Below, one piece after another: positions 51,062-58,441 of a stretch of 64,000 nt of DNA. How positions within the stretch are numbered: the first letter of the stretch is position 1; each line of letters starts with the position of its first letter. The stretch is from Micavibrio_C sp964577255 (lineage in GTDB: Bacteria > Pseudomonadota > Alphaproteobacteria > Micavibrionales > Micavibrionaceae), in NCBI GenBank assembly GCA_964577255.1, contig CAZNYM010000001.1, forward strand, positions 1 to 64,000. The letters are read 5' to 3'. A program made the translations under genes and the position numbers. The notes beneath the pieces are model-generated. The model made no database searches, was not told the origin of the DNA, and was given only the letters and a program-made list of their open reading frames with translations.

Positions 51062-51377
51062 AGATTTGTCACATTGGTAAGCGAAGAGCCCTCCGGAAAA
51101 ATGCCGGCGGGTCCTTTGCCTTTGTGTGTGAGGACTTGCCAACAGCGAGTTTACGGTCTGGGGATAAAATGTGTATAACTGAGAACTTATATTTTTGAAA
51201 AGTTATGGTTATGTTTTACAAAAGAATAATGCTCCTTCGGTATGTACATTATGTTAATAAGCGTTATTTAGTTGCGGATTATGGGTAATTTAGACTAGAC
51301 AAAAGGCCGATTTTGCTGAAAAGTTGGGTTTTTCAAAAGTACATTACGGCACCACAGAGCGAACGGACTCTATTGTC
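51062..51377. other. 316-bp AT-rich intergenic region upstream of the first XRE gene
   Basis: No gene is supported. From about 51155 onward the base composition is strikingly AT-rich compared with the flanking genes. Repeated words are visible: GTACATTA at 51244-51251 and 51339-51346, and TTTGTGTGTGAGGAC at 51121-51135. The latter has a near copy TTGTGTGTGGGGAC upstream of the second XRE gene (53407-53420). This is presumably the control region of the XRE1-methyltransferase unit. The downstream ATG has no clear Shine-Dalgarno. Confidence 0.5.
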
Positions 51378-52064
51378 ATGAGCATTACTACAGCACAGAT
51401 CAGGGGCGCGCGCGGCATCCTGAACTGGAGCCAGAGCGATCTGGCCGAGCGTACCGGCATCTCAGCCACCTCGATCGGCAGCATCGAGAACGGCCAGAGC
51501 ACGCCGCGTGCCAACACCCTGTCCACCATCCAAAAAGCCTTCGAGGATGCTGGCATCGAATTCATCGGTCTTGAGGGCATGCGCCTGAAGACGGGCAACA
51601 TCCGCACCTTCACCGGCCGCGACGGTTTCTGGAACTTCTACAACGACATCTACGAAACGCTACGCGACAGCGCCGACGACCGCGAAATCGTCGTCAGCAA
51701 CGTCGATGAGCGCATTTTCGAGAAATGGCTGGACGAAGATAAGATCAAGACCCACTCGGCCCGCATGAACGACATCGAGGGCCGTTACAAGATCCTGATC
51801 CGCGAGGGCGATACCTACTACCTCGCCTCATCCGAATACGCCGAATATAAATGGATCAGCAAAGAGAACTTTTCCTCGGTACCTTTTTACGTCTATGGCC
51901 GCAAGCTCGCCATACTGCTTTTCGACGGCGAGCCCACGGTGATTGTCCTTGAGTACCCGATGGTGGCACAGGCTTACCGGGTTCAGTTTGCGGCTATGTG
52001 GGAACAAGCCGTAAGCCCGCCCGCCAAGTCTGAAATGAAAAACGTGGCGGGAAAAAGCGCCTGA
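51378..52064 (+). CDS. XRE-family regulator with C-terminal sensor-like domain (copy 1)
   Basis: A 228-aa regulator. Residues 5-63 form a helix-turn-helix of the Cro/CI type (GARGILNWSQSDLAERTGIS, TSIGSIENGQSTPRANTLST). The remaining 160 residues (IYETLRDSADDREIVVSNVD, then YKILIREGDTYYL and FYVYGRKLAILLFDGEPTVI) resemble the PLD-like sensor domains of TrmB-type regulators, by eye only. It shares this architecture with the gene at 53608. It starts at the ATG 51378; no good ribosome binding site is seen. The methyltransferase gene follows 4 nt after its stop, so it probably controls its own operon. Confidence 0.85.
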   Translation: MSITTAQIRGARGILNWSQSDLAERTGISATSIGSIENGQSTPRANTLSTIQKAFEDAGIEFIGLEGMRLKTGNIRTFTGRDGFWNFYNDIYETLRDSADDREIVVSNVDERIFEKWLDEDKIKTHSARMNDIEGRYKILIREGDTYYLASSEYAEYKWISKENFSSVPFYVYGRKLAILLFDGEPTVIVLEYPMVAQAYRVQFAAMWEQAVSPPAKSEMKNVAGKSA

Positions 52065-52068
52065 CAAA

Positions 52069-53292
52069 GTGACCATTTTTATGGAGAAATGTACACAGGA
52101 CGGTTATTTTCCGGGAACTTCTTGCGCACTCAGGCAAGGAGAGGATTGCTCTACCCACTCCTGCGGGACCGAGTTTCGCCGCCGCGCTCATAGCACCTAT
52201 AAAGAGGATTTTTTCGATACCATCCGGCGGCTTAAGGAAGGCGCGCTGATCCGCCACCTTTACCAGGATAATGGCGAAAACAAAAGAACTGTCGGCGGCG
52301 ACCTTTACGGCGCCCGGGCTTGGGACGTTGCCGTCGGTAGTAAAACCAACGCTTTTCACCTGGGCGAATCGCGGCTATTCCGTAGAGCCTACGAAGACGG
52401 GGTGTTCAACGAACTGCCCGACCGCCTGCAGGTCGTGGAATGTGGCACGGGCGGTAATTCCGGTTTCGGAAAAGTGAGATCTCTGCTCGAGAGTCTCAGA
52501 TATCTCGCAGGGCACAAACTCGAAGCTTATGTACCGGTCGATATCGTCGGCCGCTACGTCAAGGAATCGGAGGAAACAGTCAAATCCGTGTTCAACATCC
52601 GGTCTCAAGGCGTCGTCGGTGACTTCATGAACGGCGGTAATCTTGAATTTCCGCTGCTGAAGGATCCAGGCATCACGCCGCTGGTCGTCATGATCGGCGG
52701 CACGCTCGCCAACGCCCAGGATGAAACGCAAAAGGGAAGTTTTTCCAGCATCGAAAATGCCGCCCTGACCCTGCGGCAGATCCGCGACCGCTGCGGCAAG
52801 ACCGCTGGCACGGGCGTTGAGTTTCTGGTTACCTACCACAACCCCTGTGATACGGAAGATATGATGCATGTCTACGAGCCGACCGAAGCGCTGCAGGCCT
52901 GGGCGCTCAGCGGTTTCGTGCGCGCCGTGACCGAGGGCTTGATCACCGACCCGGATTACAAACCCCATGAAAACTGGAAGATCAGCCCGCGCTACGACGA
53001 AAAACGCCGTGTCCTGCTCTATTCCGCCGAGGCCATCCGCGATCATGTCATGCCCACCGTCGAGGGCGATTTTGCGTTTCGCAAAGGCGACCGGCTCAAC
53101 CACATCCTGTCCCATAAATGGAACCGTAACGACTACAAAGAGATATTCGAACTGGCCGGCTGCAAAATCCGTGCGTTCTACCAACCCGAGGGCAGCCCCA
53201 CCGGCATCATCTGGGCCTATGCCGACGCGCACGACATCAGCCGTACCGTGGCGCCTGCCCGCGCTTCTATCGTCGCCAAGCGCATAACCTAG
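52069..53292 (+). CDS. EgtD-like SAM-dependent methyltransferase
   Basis: A 407-aa protein of the histidine-specific methyltransferase family (EgtD makes trimethylhistidine, hercynine, for ergothioneine). Landmarks in EgtD order: VVECGTGG (122-129, SAM motif I), YVPVDI (154-159), GDFMN (184-188), VMIGGTLANAQDE (207-219, matching FLGSTIGN), AEAIRDHVMP, and LSHKW (347-351, matching SCKF/SKKY). The N-terminal 45 residues are Cys-rich and unlike EgtD. No egtB-like gene is nearby, so the substrate is open. The start is GTG 52069 or ATG 52081. It is paired with the XRE1 gene and closed by a terminator at 53314. The methyl acceptor may be a product or precursor of the cyclodipeptide synthase-like enzyme downstream. 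Confidence 0.8.
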   Translation: MTIFMEKCTQDGYFPGTSCALRQGEDCSTHSCGTEFRRRAHSTYKEDFFDTIRRLKEGALIRHLYQDNGENKRTVGGDLYGARAWDVAVGSKTNAFHLGESRLFRRAYEDGVFNELPDRLQVVECGTGGNSGFGKVRSLLESLRYLAGHKLEAYVPVDIVGRYVKESEETVKSVFNIRSQGVVGDFMNGGNLEFPLLKDPGITPLVVMIGGTLANAQDETQKGSFSSIENAALTLRQIRDRCGKTAGTGVEFLVTYHNPCDTEDMMHVYEPTEALQAWALSGFVRAVTEGLITDPDYKPHENWKISPRYDEKRRVLLYSAEAIRDHVMPTVEGDFAFRKGDRLNHILSHKWNRNDYKEIFELAGCKIRAFYQPEGSPTGIIWAYADAHDISRTVAPARASIVAKRIT

Positions 53293-53313
53293 AGCCTTCT
53301 TCGTTTCCCAAGG

Positions 53314-53350
53314 AAAAACCCCGGCGCGGGGACGCGGCCGGGGCTTTTTT
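53314..53350 (+). terminator. Intrinsic terminator after the EgtD-like gene
   Basis: Stem CCCCGGC/GCCGGGG (53319-53325 with 53337-53343) with an 11-nt loop, preceded by A5 and followed by C and six T. It lies 22 nt after the stop and separates the two regulator-enzyme units. Confidence 0.85.
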
Positions 53351-53360
53351 ATGTGGGGGT

Positions 53361-53385
53361 GGCCGGGAGCATAAAGCTCCCGGCC
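53361..53385 (+). other. 10-bp perfect hairpin in the XRE2 upstream region
   Basis: GGCCGGGAGC and GCTCCCGGCC (53361-53370 and 53376-53385) with a 5-nt loop ATAAA, followed by GGTTTATCG. It may be a second terminator or an RNA structure. The gap 53293-53607 (315 bp) also holds the near-repeat TTGTGTGTGGGGAC (53407-53420) and a possible promoter with TATAAC (53583-53588) 20 nt before the XRE2 ATG. No gene is seen in it. Confidence 0.5.
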
Positions 53386-53607
53386 GGTTTATCGTGCCTG
53401 CTCGCCTTGTGTGTGGGGACAGCAAAGGACTGAAAAGACACAATAATCTTAAAGTCTGTATGTGGGGCTTTTGACTTTCTGGGAGAGAATTTACACCCGG
53501 CCCCCTGTTCTGTCAATACAAAAAGTGTAGTTTTTTTATTCTTTTCGCACATAAAAACCAGGTATCCCCATTGACGAATTCGTATAACATGCTAAAAAAC
53601 GCGCACG

Positions 53608-54261
53608 ATGATCGCGCGCGAACAGATAAGGGCCGCCCGGGCCCTGCTTGACTGGAGCCAGAAAGACCTGGCCCGGAACTGCGGGGCCATCTCCGAACCG
53701 ACCATCAAGCTGATCGAAACCGGCAAGGTGCATTCCAAGCCCGAGACCCTGAGCGCCATCCAGACCACTTTTGAGAATGCCGGACTTGAATTCACTCCCC
53801 AGCGCGGTGTGCGCTTTCGCGATGATCTGCTGCGCATCATAGAAGGGCAGCACGGCGAAAATGCGTTTCTCATGTTGCTGGACGACATTTATTACGATCT
53901 CAAGGACAACAAGGGAGAAGCCCTCTGGAGCTTTATCGATGAAGGACTGTCCCCCCCCAGCGTCATCGAGAAAGAACGTCTCATTCGCGAGGCCGGCATC
54001 ACATACCGCAACCTTATCCGCCACGGCGATAAAAACATTCCCCATAACCGGGAGGAATATCGCTGGCTTCCCAAAGGTTATTTCCTGAACAACCTGACCG
54101 TCATTTATGGCGATAAATTCGCGATCGTCGTCAACAGGCCCAAAAGCAACACTGTCGAGAAAATCATTATCATCAACGATCGCTCGATCGCGGAAATGAA
54201 GACAAAGGAATTCGAGATTATCTGGGGTTTTTGCGAAAAGCCTCTGGAGACCGCTTCATGA
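53608..54261 (+). CDS. XRE-family regulator with C-terminal sensor-like domain (copy 2)
   Basis: A 217-aa paralogue of the regulator at 51378. The HTH (REQIRAARALLDWSQKDLAR, TIKLIETGKVHSKPETLSAI) aligns with copy 1. The C-terminal domain aligns as LLDDIYYDLKDNKGEALW, then NLIRHGDKNI, EEYRWLPKGYFL and VIYGDKFAIVVNRP, versus the corresponding segments of copy 1. No Shine-Dalgarno is visible before the ATG at 53608; with a TATAAC at 53583 the transcript may be nearly leaderless. Its stop overlaps the start of the cyclodipeptide synthase-like gene (ATGA), so regulator and enzyme are translationally coupled. Confidence 0.85.
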   Translation: MIAREQIRAARALLDWSQKDLARNCGAISEPTIKLIETGKVHSKPETLSAIQTTFENAGLEFTPQRGVRFRDDLLRIIEGQHGENAFLMLLDDIYYDLKDNKGEALWSFIDEGLSPPSVIEKERLIREAGITYRNLIRHGDKNIPHNREEYRWLPKGYFLNNLTVIYGDKFAIVVNRPKSNTVEKIIIINDRSIAEMKTKEFEIIWGFCEKPLETAS

Positions 54262-54965
54262 ATAACACGAACGCAGGCAAGGCTACTTCCCCCGGCTGGC
54301 AAGAAAATGAAATCTGCTGTCTTGATGTCAGCCTTAACAACCGTTATCAAGTGGGCGTCTATCTTGAGTCGACCGTTGATTGGATTAACCGCCGTTTTGC
54401 CAGTTGCATCATCAGCCTGGGGGACACGCTGCATAGACACAATCTGGCGCCGGTGCACGGTGCCGATTCCGCATATCGCCTCACCCGGGAGATGGGCGAT
54501 TGCTGGCTCAGAGAGGCCCGAACGGCGCTGTCGCGCTTCACTATCGAGCATAAAGTGATCAGAAGCGATGAATGGCTGAAAATGCCCGGTTTTGATCCCC
54601 TGCACGAAGAGTTATGGGGATATTATTACACGCATTCCCCCTTTCACCGGATTGTGGAAGATGACGTCGAAAAATTCACTGCGCGCCACCAGCATCTTGA
54701 TGAAAATGCCGCGCGCAAAGCTTCGCGCGCCTATCTTATGGAAGAAACAGCGGCGGATATTCTATTGTCGCAAAGCTGCAGGACCACCCATCTCTATCCC
54801 GGCGCGTGGCACGGTTGTTATCTTTACCTGATTGAGAACGCGGCAAACCTACCGGCACGGCTTCGCGGCCTGGAAAATTCGAGCTTCAAGCGCTTCTCTC
54901 CAGCAAAAATCAAAGGGGCGGCCAACGCCAACAAAAAATCGGATATGGATACCGACGCCGCCTAG
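54258..54965 (+). CDS. tRNA-dependent cyclodipeptide synthase-like protein
   Basis: CDPSs take two aminoacyl-tRNAs and form a cyclic dipeptide on a Rossmann scaffold related to class I aaRS. The 235-aa length fits (family about 220-260). Landmarks align in order with AlbC: CLDVSLNNRY (21-30), with Ser25 at the acyl-acceptor position (AlbC Ser37) and Asn28 at the AlbC Asn40 position; VDWINRRFASCIISLGDTLH (40-59), as in the helix and strand after the catalytic loop; YLMEE with Tyr159 and Glu163, spaced as AlbC Tyr178 and Glu182; then HLYPG (178-182), with Tyr180-Pro181 as in the XYP subfamily. The C-terminus is Lys/Ala-rich. It is coupled to XRE2 by a 4-nt overlap. Base composition is lower in GC than the neighbours, suggesting acquisition. 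Amino acid specificity is unknown. Confidence 0.8.
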   Translation: MNNTNAGKATSPGWQENEICCLDVSLNNRYQVGVYLESTVDWINRRFASCIISLGDTLHRHNLAPVHGADSAYRLTREMGDCWLREARTALSRFTIEHKVIRSDEWLKMPGFDPLHEELWGYYYTHSPFHRIVEDDVEKFTARHQHLDENAARKASRAYLMEETAADILLSQSCRTTHLYPGAWHGCYLYLIENAANLPARLRGLENSSFKRFSPAKIKGAANANKKSDMDTDAA

Positions 54966-54980
54966 TGGTAAATTCTTCAC

Positions 54981-55355
54981 ATGCCCCACGAGCTTGACGG
55001 CACATATCAGGTAACTTCCACCAGCAATTATGACGGTCCGCTGATTAAGAAAAGCGACGGCGTCACGGAGATCCGCGACGGCCAGACCCGCCGTTACGAC
55101 GACAATAACGTCCTGTGGACCAGCACTTTCAACATTATCAGTGAGCAGGAAGTCGAGATGATCGCTGTCGCCGATCCACTCGAGGCCAAAACCGATTTCC
55201 TGCTGCGCCGACCCGACGGTTCCCCCACCAAGGACCCCGTGACCTACAGGACGATGCTGCGCCTGGCGCGCAAGGGCGACAAAATCCAGATGTCGGGCCA
55301 GATCGAATACGGCGATGAAATCGTCATCCTGACCATGCGCCGCTCCGGCGCCTAG
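54981..55355 (+). CDS. Small beta-rich protein of unknown function
   Basis: A 124-aa protein starting 15 nt after the cyclodipeptide synthase-like gene and probably on its transcript. No signal peptide or membrane segment. The pattern is of alternating strands (GTYQVTSTSNYDGPLIKKSD, NVLWTSTFNIISEQEVEMIA, DKIQMSGQIEYGDEIVILTM), reminiscent of a small lipocalin- or START-like ligand-binding fold, but I recognise no family. The Shine-Dalgarno is weak. Its stop overlaps that of the convergent arginase-family gene within the palindrome CTAG. It could bind or modify the pathway product; this is inference from position only. Confidence 0.7.
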   Translation: MPHELDGTYQVTSTSNYDGPLIKKSDGVTEIRDGQTRRYDDNNVLWTSTFNIISEQEVEMIAVADPLEAKTDFLLRRPDGSPTKDPVTYRTMLRLARKGDKIQMSGQIEYGDEIVILTMRRSGA

Positions 55356-56248
55356 GCCAAAAGCGCGCCCAGCGCTTCTTTCGCGAGATCAGCCGTTTCC
55401 TCGCCGCGGTCTTTGTCGGGATAATATTCAGTGACCTCCACCAGGTCGAAGGCAACGCGGCTTTTCAGATACGCAAATCCTTCCAGCAGATCGCGGCGCA
55501 TGATTCCGCCCGGCACCGGATAGCCCACCCCTGGCGCAAATGACGGATCACAGGCGTCAAGATCGAACGACAGCGCCAGCGCGCTCGTGCCCTTGGTGAT
55601 GACCGACAGCGCGTCCTCGAACGCACGCGCCAGCGGAAACTGGTCGAGGTCGCCGTTGGTGTAGCAGCGTATGCCCAGACGGCTAAGAGCGTGGATCTCC
55701 GGCTCGTCGATCGAGCGCAGCCCGACGTAAAAAATATGCGCGGGCGACAGCACCGCCTGCGGCCCCAGCAGGTTTTTCAGGGAATCGGGCACTTGCCCGG
55801 TCAGCGCCGTCATCTGGATGGCGTTGAAGGTTTTGCGGCGCGACGTTTCCCAGGTGTGGATGTCGGGGTGCGCGTCAATCCATAAAAGGCCGATCTTGCC
55901 GTGCGCCGCGCGCGCCTGCGCGAGACCCGAGAGCGACCCCAGAGCCATTGAATGATCGCCGCCGAGCGTCACCGACACGCTGCCCGCGCCCGCGGCTTCC
56001 TTTACGTCACGCTGCAGGCGTATGAGCTGTTCCAGCACCGTGGCCGTTCGCTCCGGTGTGCCGCAGGCCGCCAGGTTTCTGTAATCGACATAAGCCGAAG
56101 GCATGCGCACCCACCCCGCGTCGAGCCCGCGCCCGCGCAGATACGGTTCAAGCCCGCTCTGGTAAAACGCGGCGGGACCTTTTTCCGCGCCGGTCTGGTA
56201 GGCGCCGGCGCCGCAGCTGTAGGGGATCAGGCGAATCGGTTTTTTCAT
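55352..56248 (-). CDS. Arginase/agmatinase/formiminoglutamase-family ureohydrolase
   Basis: A binuclear Mn2+ hydrolase of guanidino compounds, 298 aa. The metal-binding motifs are GGDHS (96-100), WIDAHPDIHT (123-132) and SFDLDACDPSFAPGVG (about 226-241). The N-terminus IPYSCGAGAYQTGAEKGP resembles the arginase start (GxxxGxxxGP). Arginase is the most likely activity; agmatinase cannot be excluded. It is transcribed toward the cyclodipeptide unit from the opposite strand, so it is not part of that operon, although arginine metabolism could be connected. Confidence 0.88.
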   Translation of the reverse strand: MKKPIRLIPYSCGAGAYQTGAEKGPAAFYQSGLEPYLRGRGLDAGWVRMPSAYVDYRNLAACGTPERTATVLEQLIRLQRDVKEAAGAGSVSVTLGGDHSMALGSLSGLAQARAAHGKIGLLWIDAHPDIHTWETSRRKTFNAIQMTALTGQVPDSLKNLLGPQAVLSPAHIFYVGLRSIDEPEIHALSRLGIRCYTNGDLDQFPLARAFEDALSVITKGTSALALSFDLDACDPSFAPGVGYPVPGGIMRRDLLEGFAYLKSRVAFDLVEVTEYYPDKDRGEETADLAKEALGALLA

Positions 56249-56286
56249 CGTACCAGTTTACGGCAGGATGCCTGCCGCGCAAGGCC

Positions 56287-57255
56287 CTACGCCGCGCGGG
56301 CGGCGCCCGCGCCTGTCGTACCCAGATGATCCAGATACCAGGCATAGGTCTGCCGCAGCCCGTCCGCCAGCAGCGTACGCGGCGCCCAGCCCATCAGGCG
56401 CATGGTGCGGGAATCGAGCGTCTTGCGCGGCGTGCCGTCGGGATGGGCGGGATCGAAAGCGATCTCGCCGTCGTACCCTGCCAGCGCCGCGATCTCCGCC
56501 GCCAGACCAGCGATGGTGATCTCCTCACCGCTGCCGATATTTACAGGCGCCTCGCCTTCATAGGTCTGCAGCAGCATGACAAGGGCCTCGGCTAGATCGT
56601 CGACATACAAAAACTCACGCACCGGGTCTCCGGTGCCCCACAGCGTCACCTGCGCGCTCTGCGCGAGCCGTGCCCGGTGTAGCCGTGTCATCAGGGCCGG
56701 AATAACGTGCGCCCGCGCCGCGTCGAAACGGTCACCTGGACCGTAGAGGTTGCAGGGCATGGCGGCGATGAAGCGGCAGCCGTGCTGGCGCCGGTAAGCT
56801 TGGCACAGCTTCAGCCCCGCGATCTTGGCCAGAGCGTAGGCTTCGTTGGTGGGCTCGAGCGGGCCGGTCAGCAGCGCCTCTTCCCGGATGGGGGTTTCTG
56901 CCGCGCGCGGATAGATACACGACGACCCCAGAAACAAAAGCTTTTCCACCCCCTGGCGGTAAGCGCCGTGGATGACATTGTTCTGAATCGCCAGATTGTC
57001 GAACAGGTAATCGGCCGGCCGCGCCGCGTTGTCGCCGATGCCCCCCACGGTAGCCGCCGCGAGGACGATCACCTCCGGCCTGTGCGCCGCCATCCACTGC
57101 TCGACCTCGGCCTGCCGGCGCAGGTCGAGCTGCGCGCGCCCGGCGACTAGGATGTCGGCACCTTCCTCGATCAGACGCCGCACCACCGCCCCGCCCGCCA
57201 GGCCGCGATGCCCCGCCACCCAGACGCGGCGGTTACGCAGCGTGAAGGGCGTCAT
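56287..57255 (-). CDS. fcl: GDP-L-fucose synthase
   Basis: A short-chain dehydrogenase-type epimerase/reductase that turns GDP-4-keto-6-deoxymannose into GDP-L-fucose. The 322-aa protein has the nucleotide motif VAGHRGLAGGAVVR, the family signature AATVGGIGDN and FLGSSCIYP, the Tyr-x3-Lys in NEAYALAKIAGL, and NLYGPGDRF. The start is the ATG at 57255, which overlaps gmd by 23 nt; the longer open frame is rejected. It works immediately after Gmd in one pathway. Confidence 0.94.
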   Translation of the reverse strand: MTPFTLRNRRVWVAGHRGLAGGAVVRRLIEEGADILVAGRAQLDLRRQAEVEQWMAAHRPEVIVLAAATVGGIGDNAARPADYLFDNLAIQNNVIHGAYRQGVEKLLFLGSSCIYPRAAETPIREEALLTGPLEPTNEAYALAKIAGLKLCQAYRRQHGCRFIAAMPCNLYGPGDRFDAARAHVIPALMTRLHRARLAQSAQVTLWGTGDPVREFLYVDDLAEALVMLLQTYEGEAPVNIGSGEEITIAGLAAEIAALAGYDGEIAFDPAHPDGTPRKTLDSRTMRLMGWAPRTLLADGLRQTYAWYLDHLGTTGAGAARAA

Positions 57256-58285
57256 CGCGCGCTCCGTTCCCAGCAAAGGCGGCTCTGTCGGCCGCCACCA
57301 TGTCCTCGACCAAAGCCGCGAAGGAAATGCGCGGCCGCCAGTCCAGAATCTCCCGCGCCCGGTTTGCGTCGCCGCGCAGCACATCGATATCGAGCGGCCG
57401 GAACAGCGCCGTATCGACGGCCACCAGCAGACGGCCGCTCTGGCGGCAGAAACCTTTTTCCTCCGTCCCGCGCCCCTGCCACGCGACCGCAGTTCCGGCG
57501 CAGGAAAAAGCCTTCTCCACGAACTCGCGCACGCTGTGGGTTTCGCCGGTGGCTAGCACATAGTCGTCGGGCGCGGGCTGCTGCAGCATGCGCCACATGC
57601 CGTCCACATAATCGCGCGCGTGGCCCCAGTCGCGGCACGAATCGAGATTACCGAGCCACAGGACGCCGCCCTGCCCCGCCGCGAGGGCGGCTGCAGCGCG
57701 GGTGATCTTGCGCGTGACGAATTCCTCGCCGCGCAAAGGGCTTTCATGATTGAACAGGATGCCGTTACTGGCATGCAAGCCGTAGGCATCGCGGTAGGTT
57801 CGCACCAGCCAATAAGCGGAAAGCTTCGCCACGGCATAGGGGCTGCAAGGCGCGAAGGGCGTTTCCTCGTTCTGCGGCGCTGGGGCGCGGCCGAACATCT
57901 CGGAGCTCGAGGCTTGATAGAACCGCGTTTTTTTCATGTCGAAAAGCCGCAGACCCTCGAGCAGATGCAGCGTGCCGAGCGTGTTGATGCTCAGGGCTGC
58001 GACCGGTGTTTCAAAACTGACCTGCACATGCGAAAGCGCGGCCAGATTGTAAATCTCATCGGGTTTCACCGCCGCCAGCAGGCGGTAAAGCCCGGCGGGA
58101 TCGGTCAGATCGCCGTAGTGCAAATGAAAGCGCGGATGATCGGTGAAGGACGCAAGGCGGGTGAGGTTGGGCGAAGCCTCGTAAAGGCGGACGCCGTGGA
58201 CGGCATAGCCCTTCTCCAGCAGATACCCGGCGAGAATCGCACCATCCTGTCCAGTCACGCCGGTAACCAGGGCCGTCTTGTTCAT
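57233..58285 (-). CDS. gmd: GDP-mannose 4,6-dehydratase
   Basis: Converts GDP-mannose to GDP-4-keto-6-deoxy-D-mannose, precursor of GDP-fucose, rhamnose or perosamine. The 350-aa protein (E. coli 373) has the NADP-binding motif ALVTGVTGQDGAILAGYLLE, LAALSHVQVSFETP, FYQASSSEMFG, Tyr-x3-Lys in SPYAVAKLSAYWL, and NGILFNHESPLRGEEFVTRK. The start is the ATG at 58285. With fcl it forms a GDP-fucose unit in a surface polysaccharide region. Confidence 0.95.
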   Translation of the reverse strand: MNKTALVTGVTGQDGAILAGYLLEKGYAVHGVRLYEASPNLTRLASFTDHPRFHLHYGDLTDPAGLYRLLAAVKPDEIYNLAALSHVQVSFETPVAALSINTLGTLHLLEGLRLFDMKKTRFYQASSSEMFGRAPAPQNEETPFAPCSPYAVAKLSAYWLVRTYRDAYGLHASNGILFNHESPLRGEEFVTRKITRAAAALAAGQGGVLWLGNLDSCRDWGHARDYVDGMWRMLQQPAPDDYVLATGETHSVREFVEKAFSCAGTAVAWQGRGTEEKGFCRQSGRLLVAVDTALFRPLDIDVLRGDANRAREILDWRPRISFAALVEDMVAADRAAFAGNGARDDALHAA

Positions 58286-58441
58286 CGCAGCAACCGTTCC
58301 TTGTAATCGTTCCTTTATGGAGCAAAGCGGCGTTCTTGTGAAGGAACCGTTCCTGAGTTTCCAGATAAACCCCACCCTTGCCAGATGCCGCGCCAGGCAT
58401 TACCCCTGTGGAATCGTTATCTTTTCGGGGAAGGACGCCCC

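Noticed and set aside
53361..53385. The 10-bp hairpin as one end of an inserted element
   Set aside because: No second copy, no target duplication and no transposase gene were seen; it sits between two transcription units, where regulatory or terminator structures are expected.
55352..56248. Arginase-family gene as part of the cyclodipeptide cluster
   Set aside because: It is on the opposite strand, convergent with the cluster. A metabolic link is possible, but nothing in the sequence shows co-regulation.
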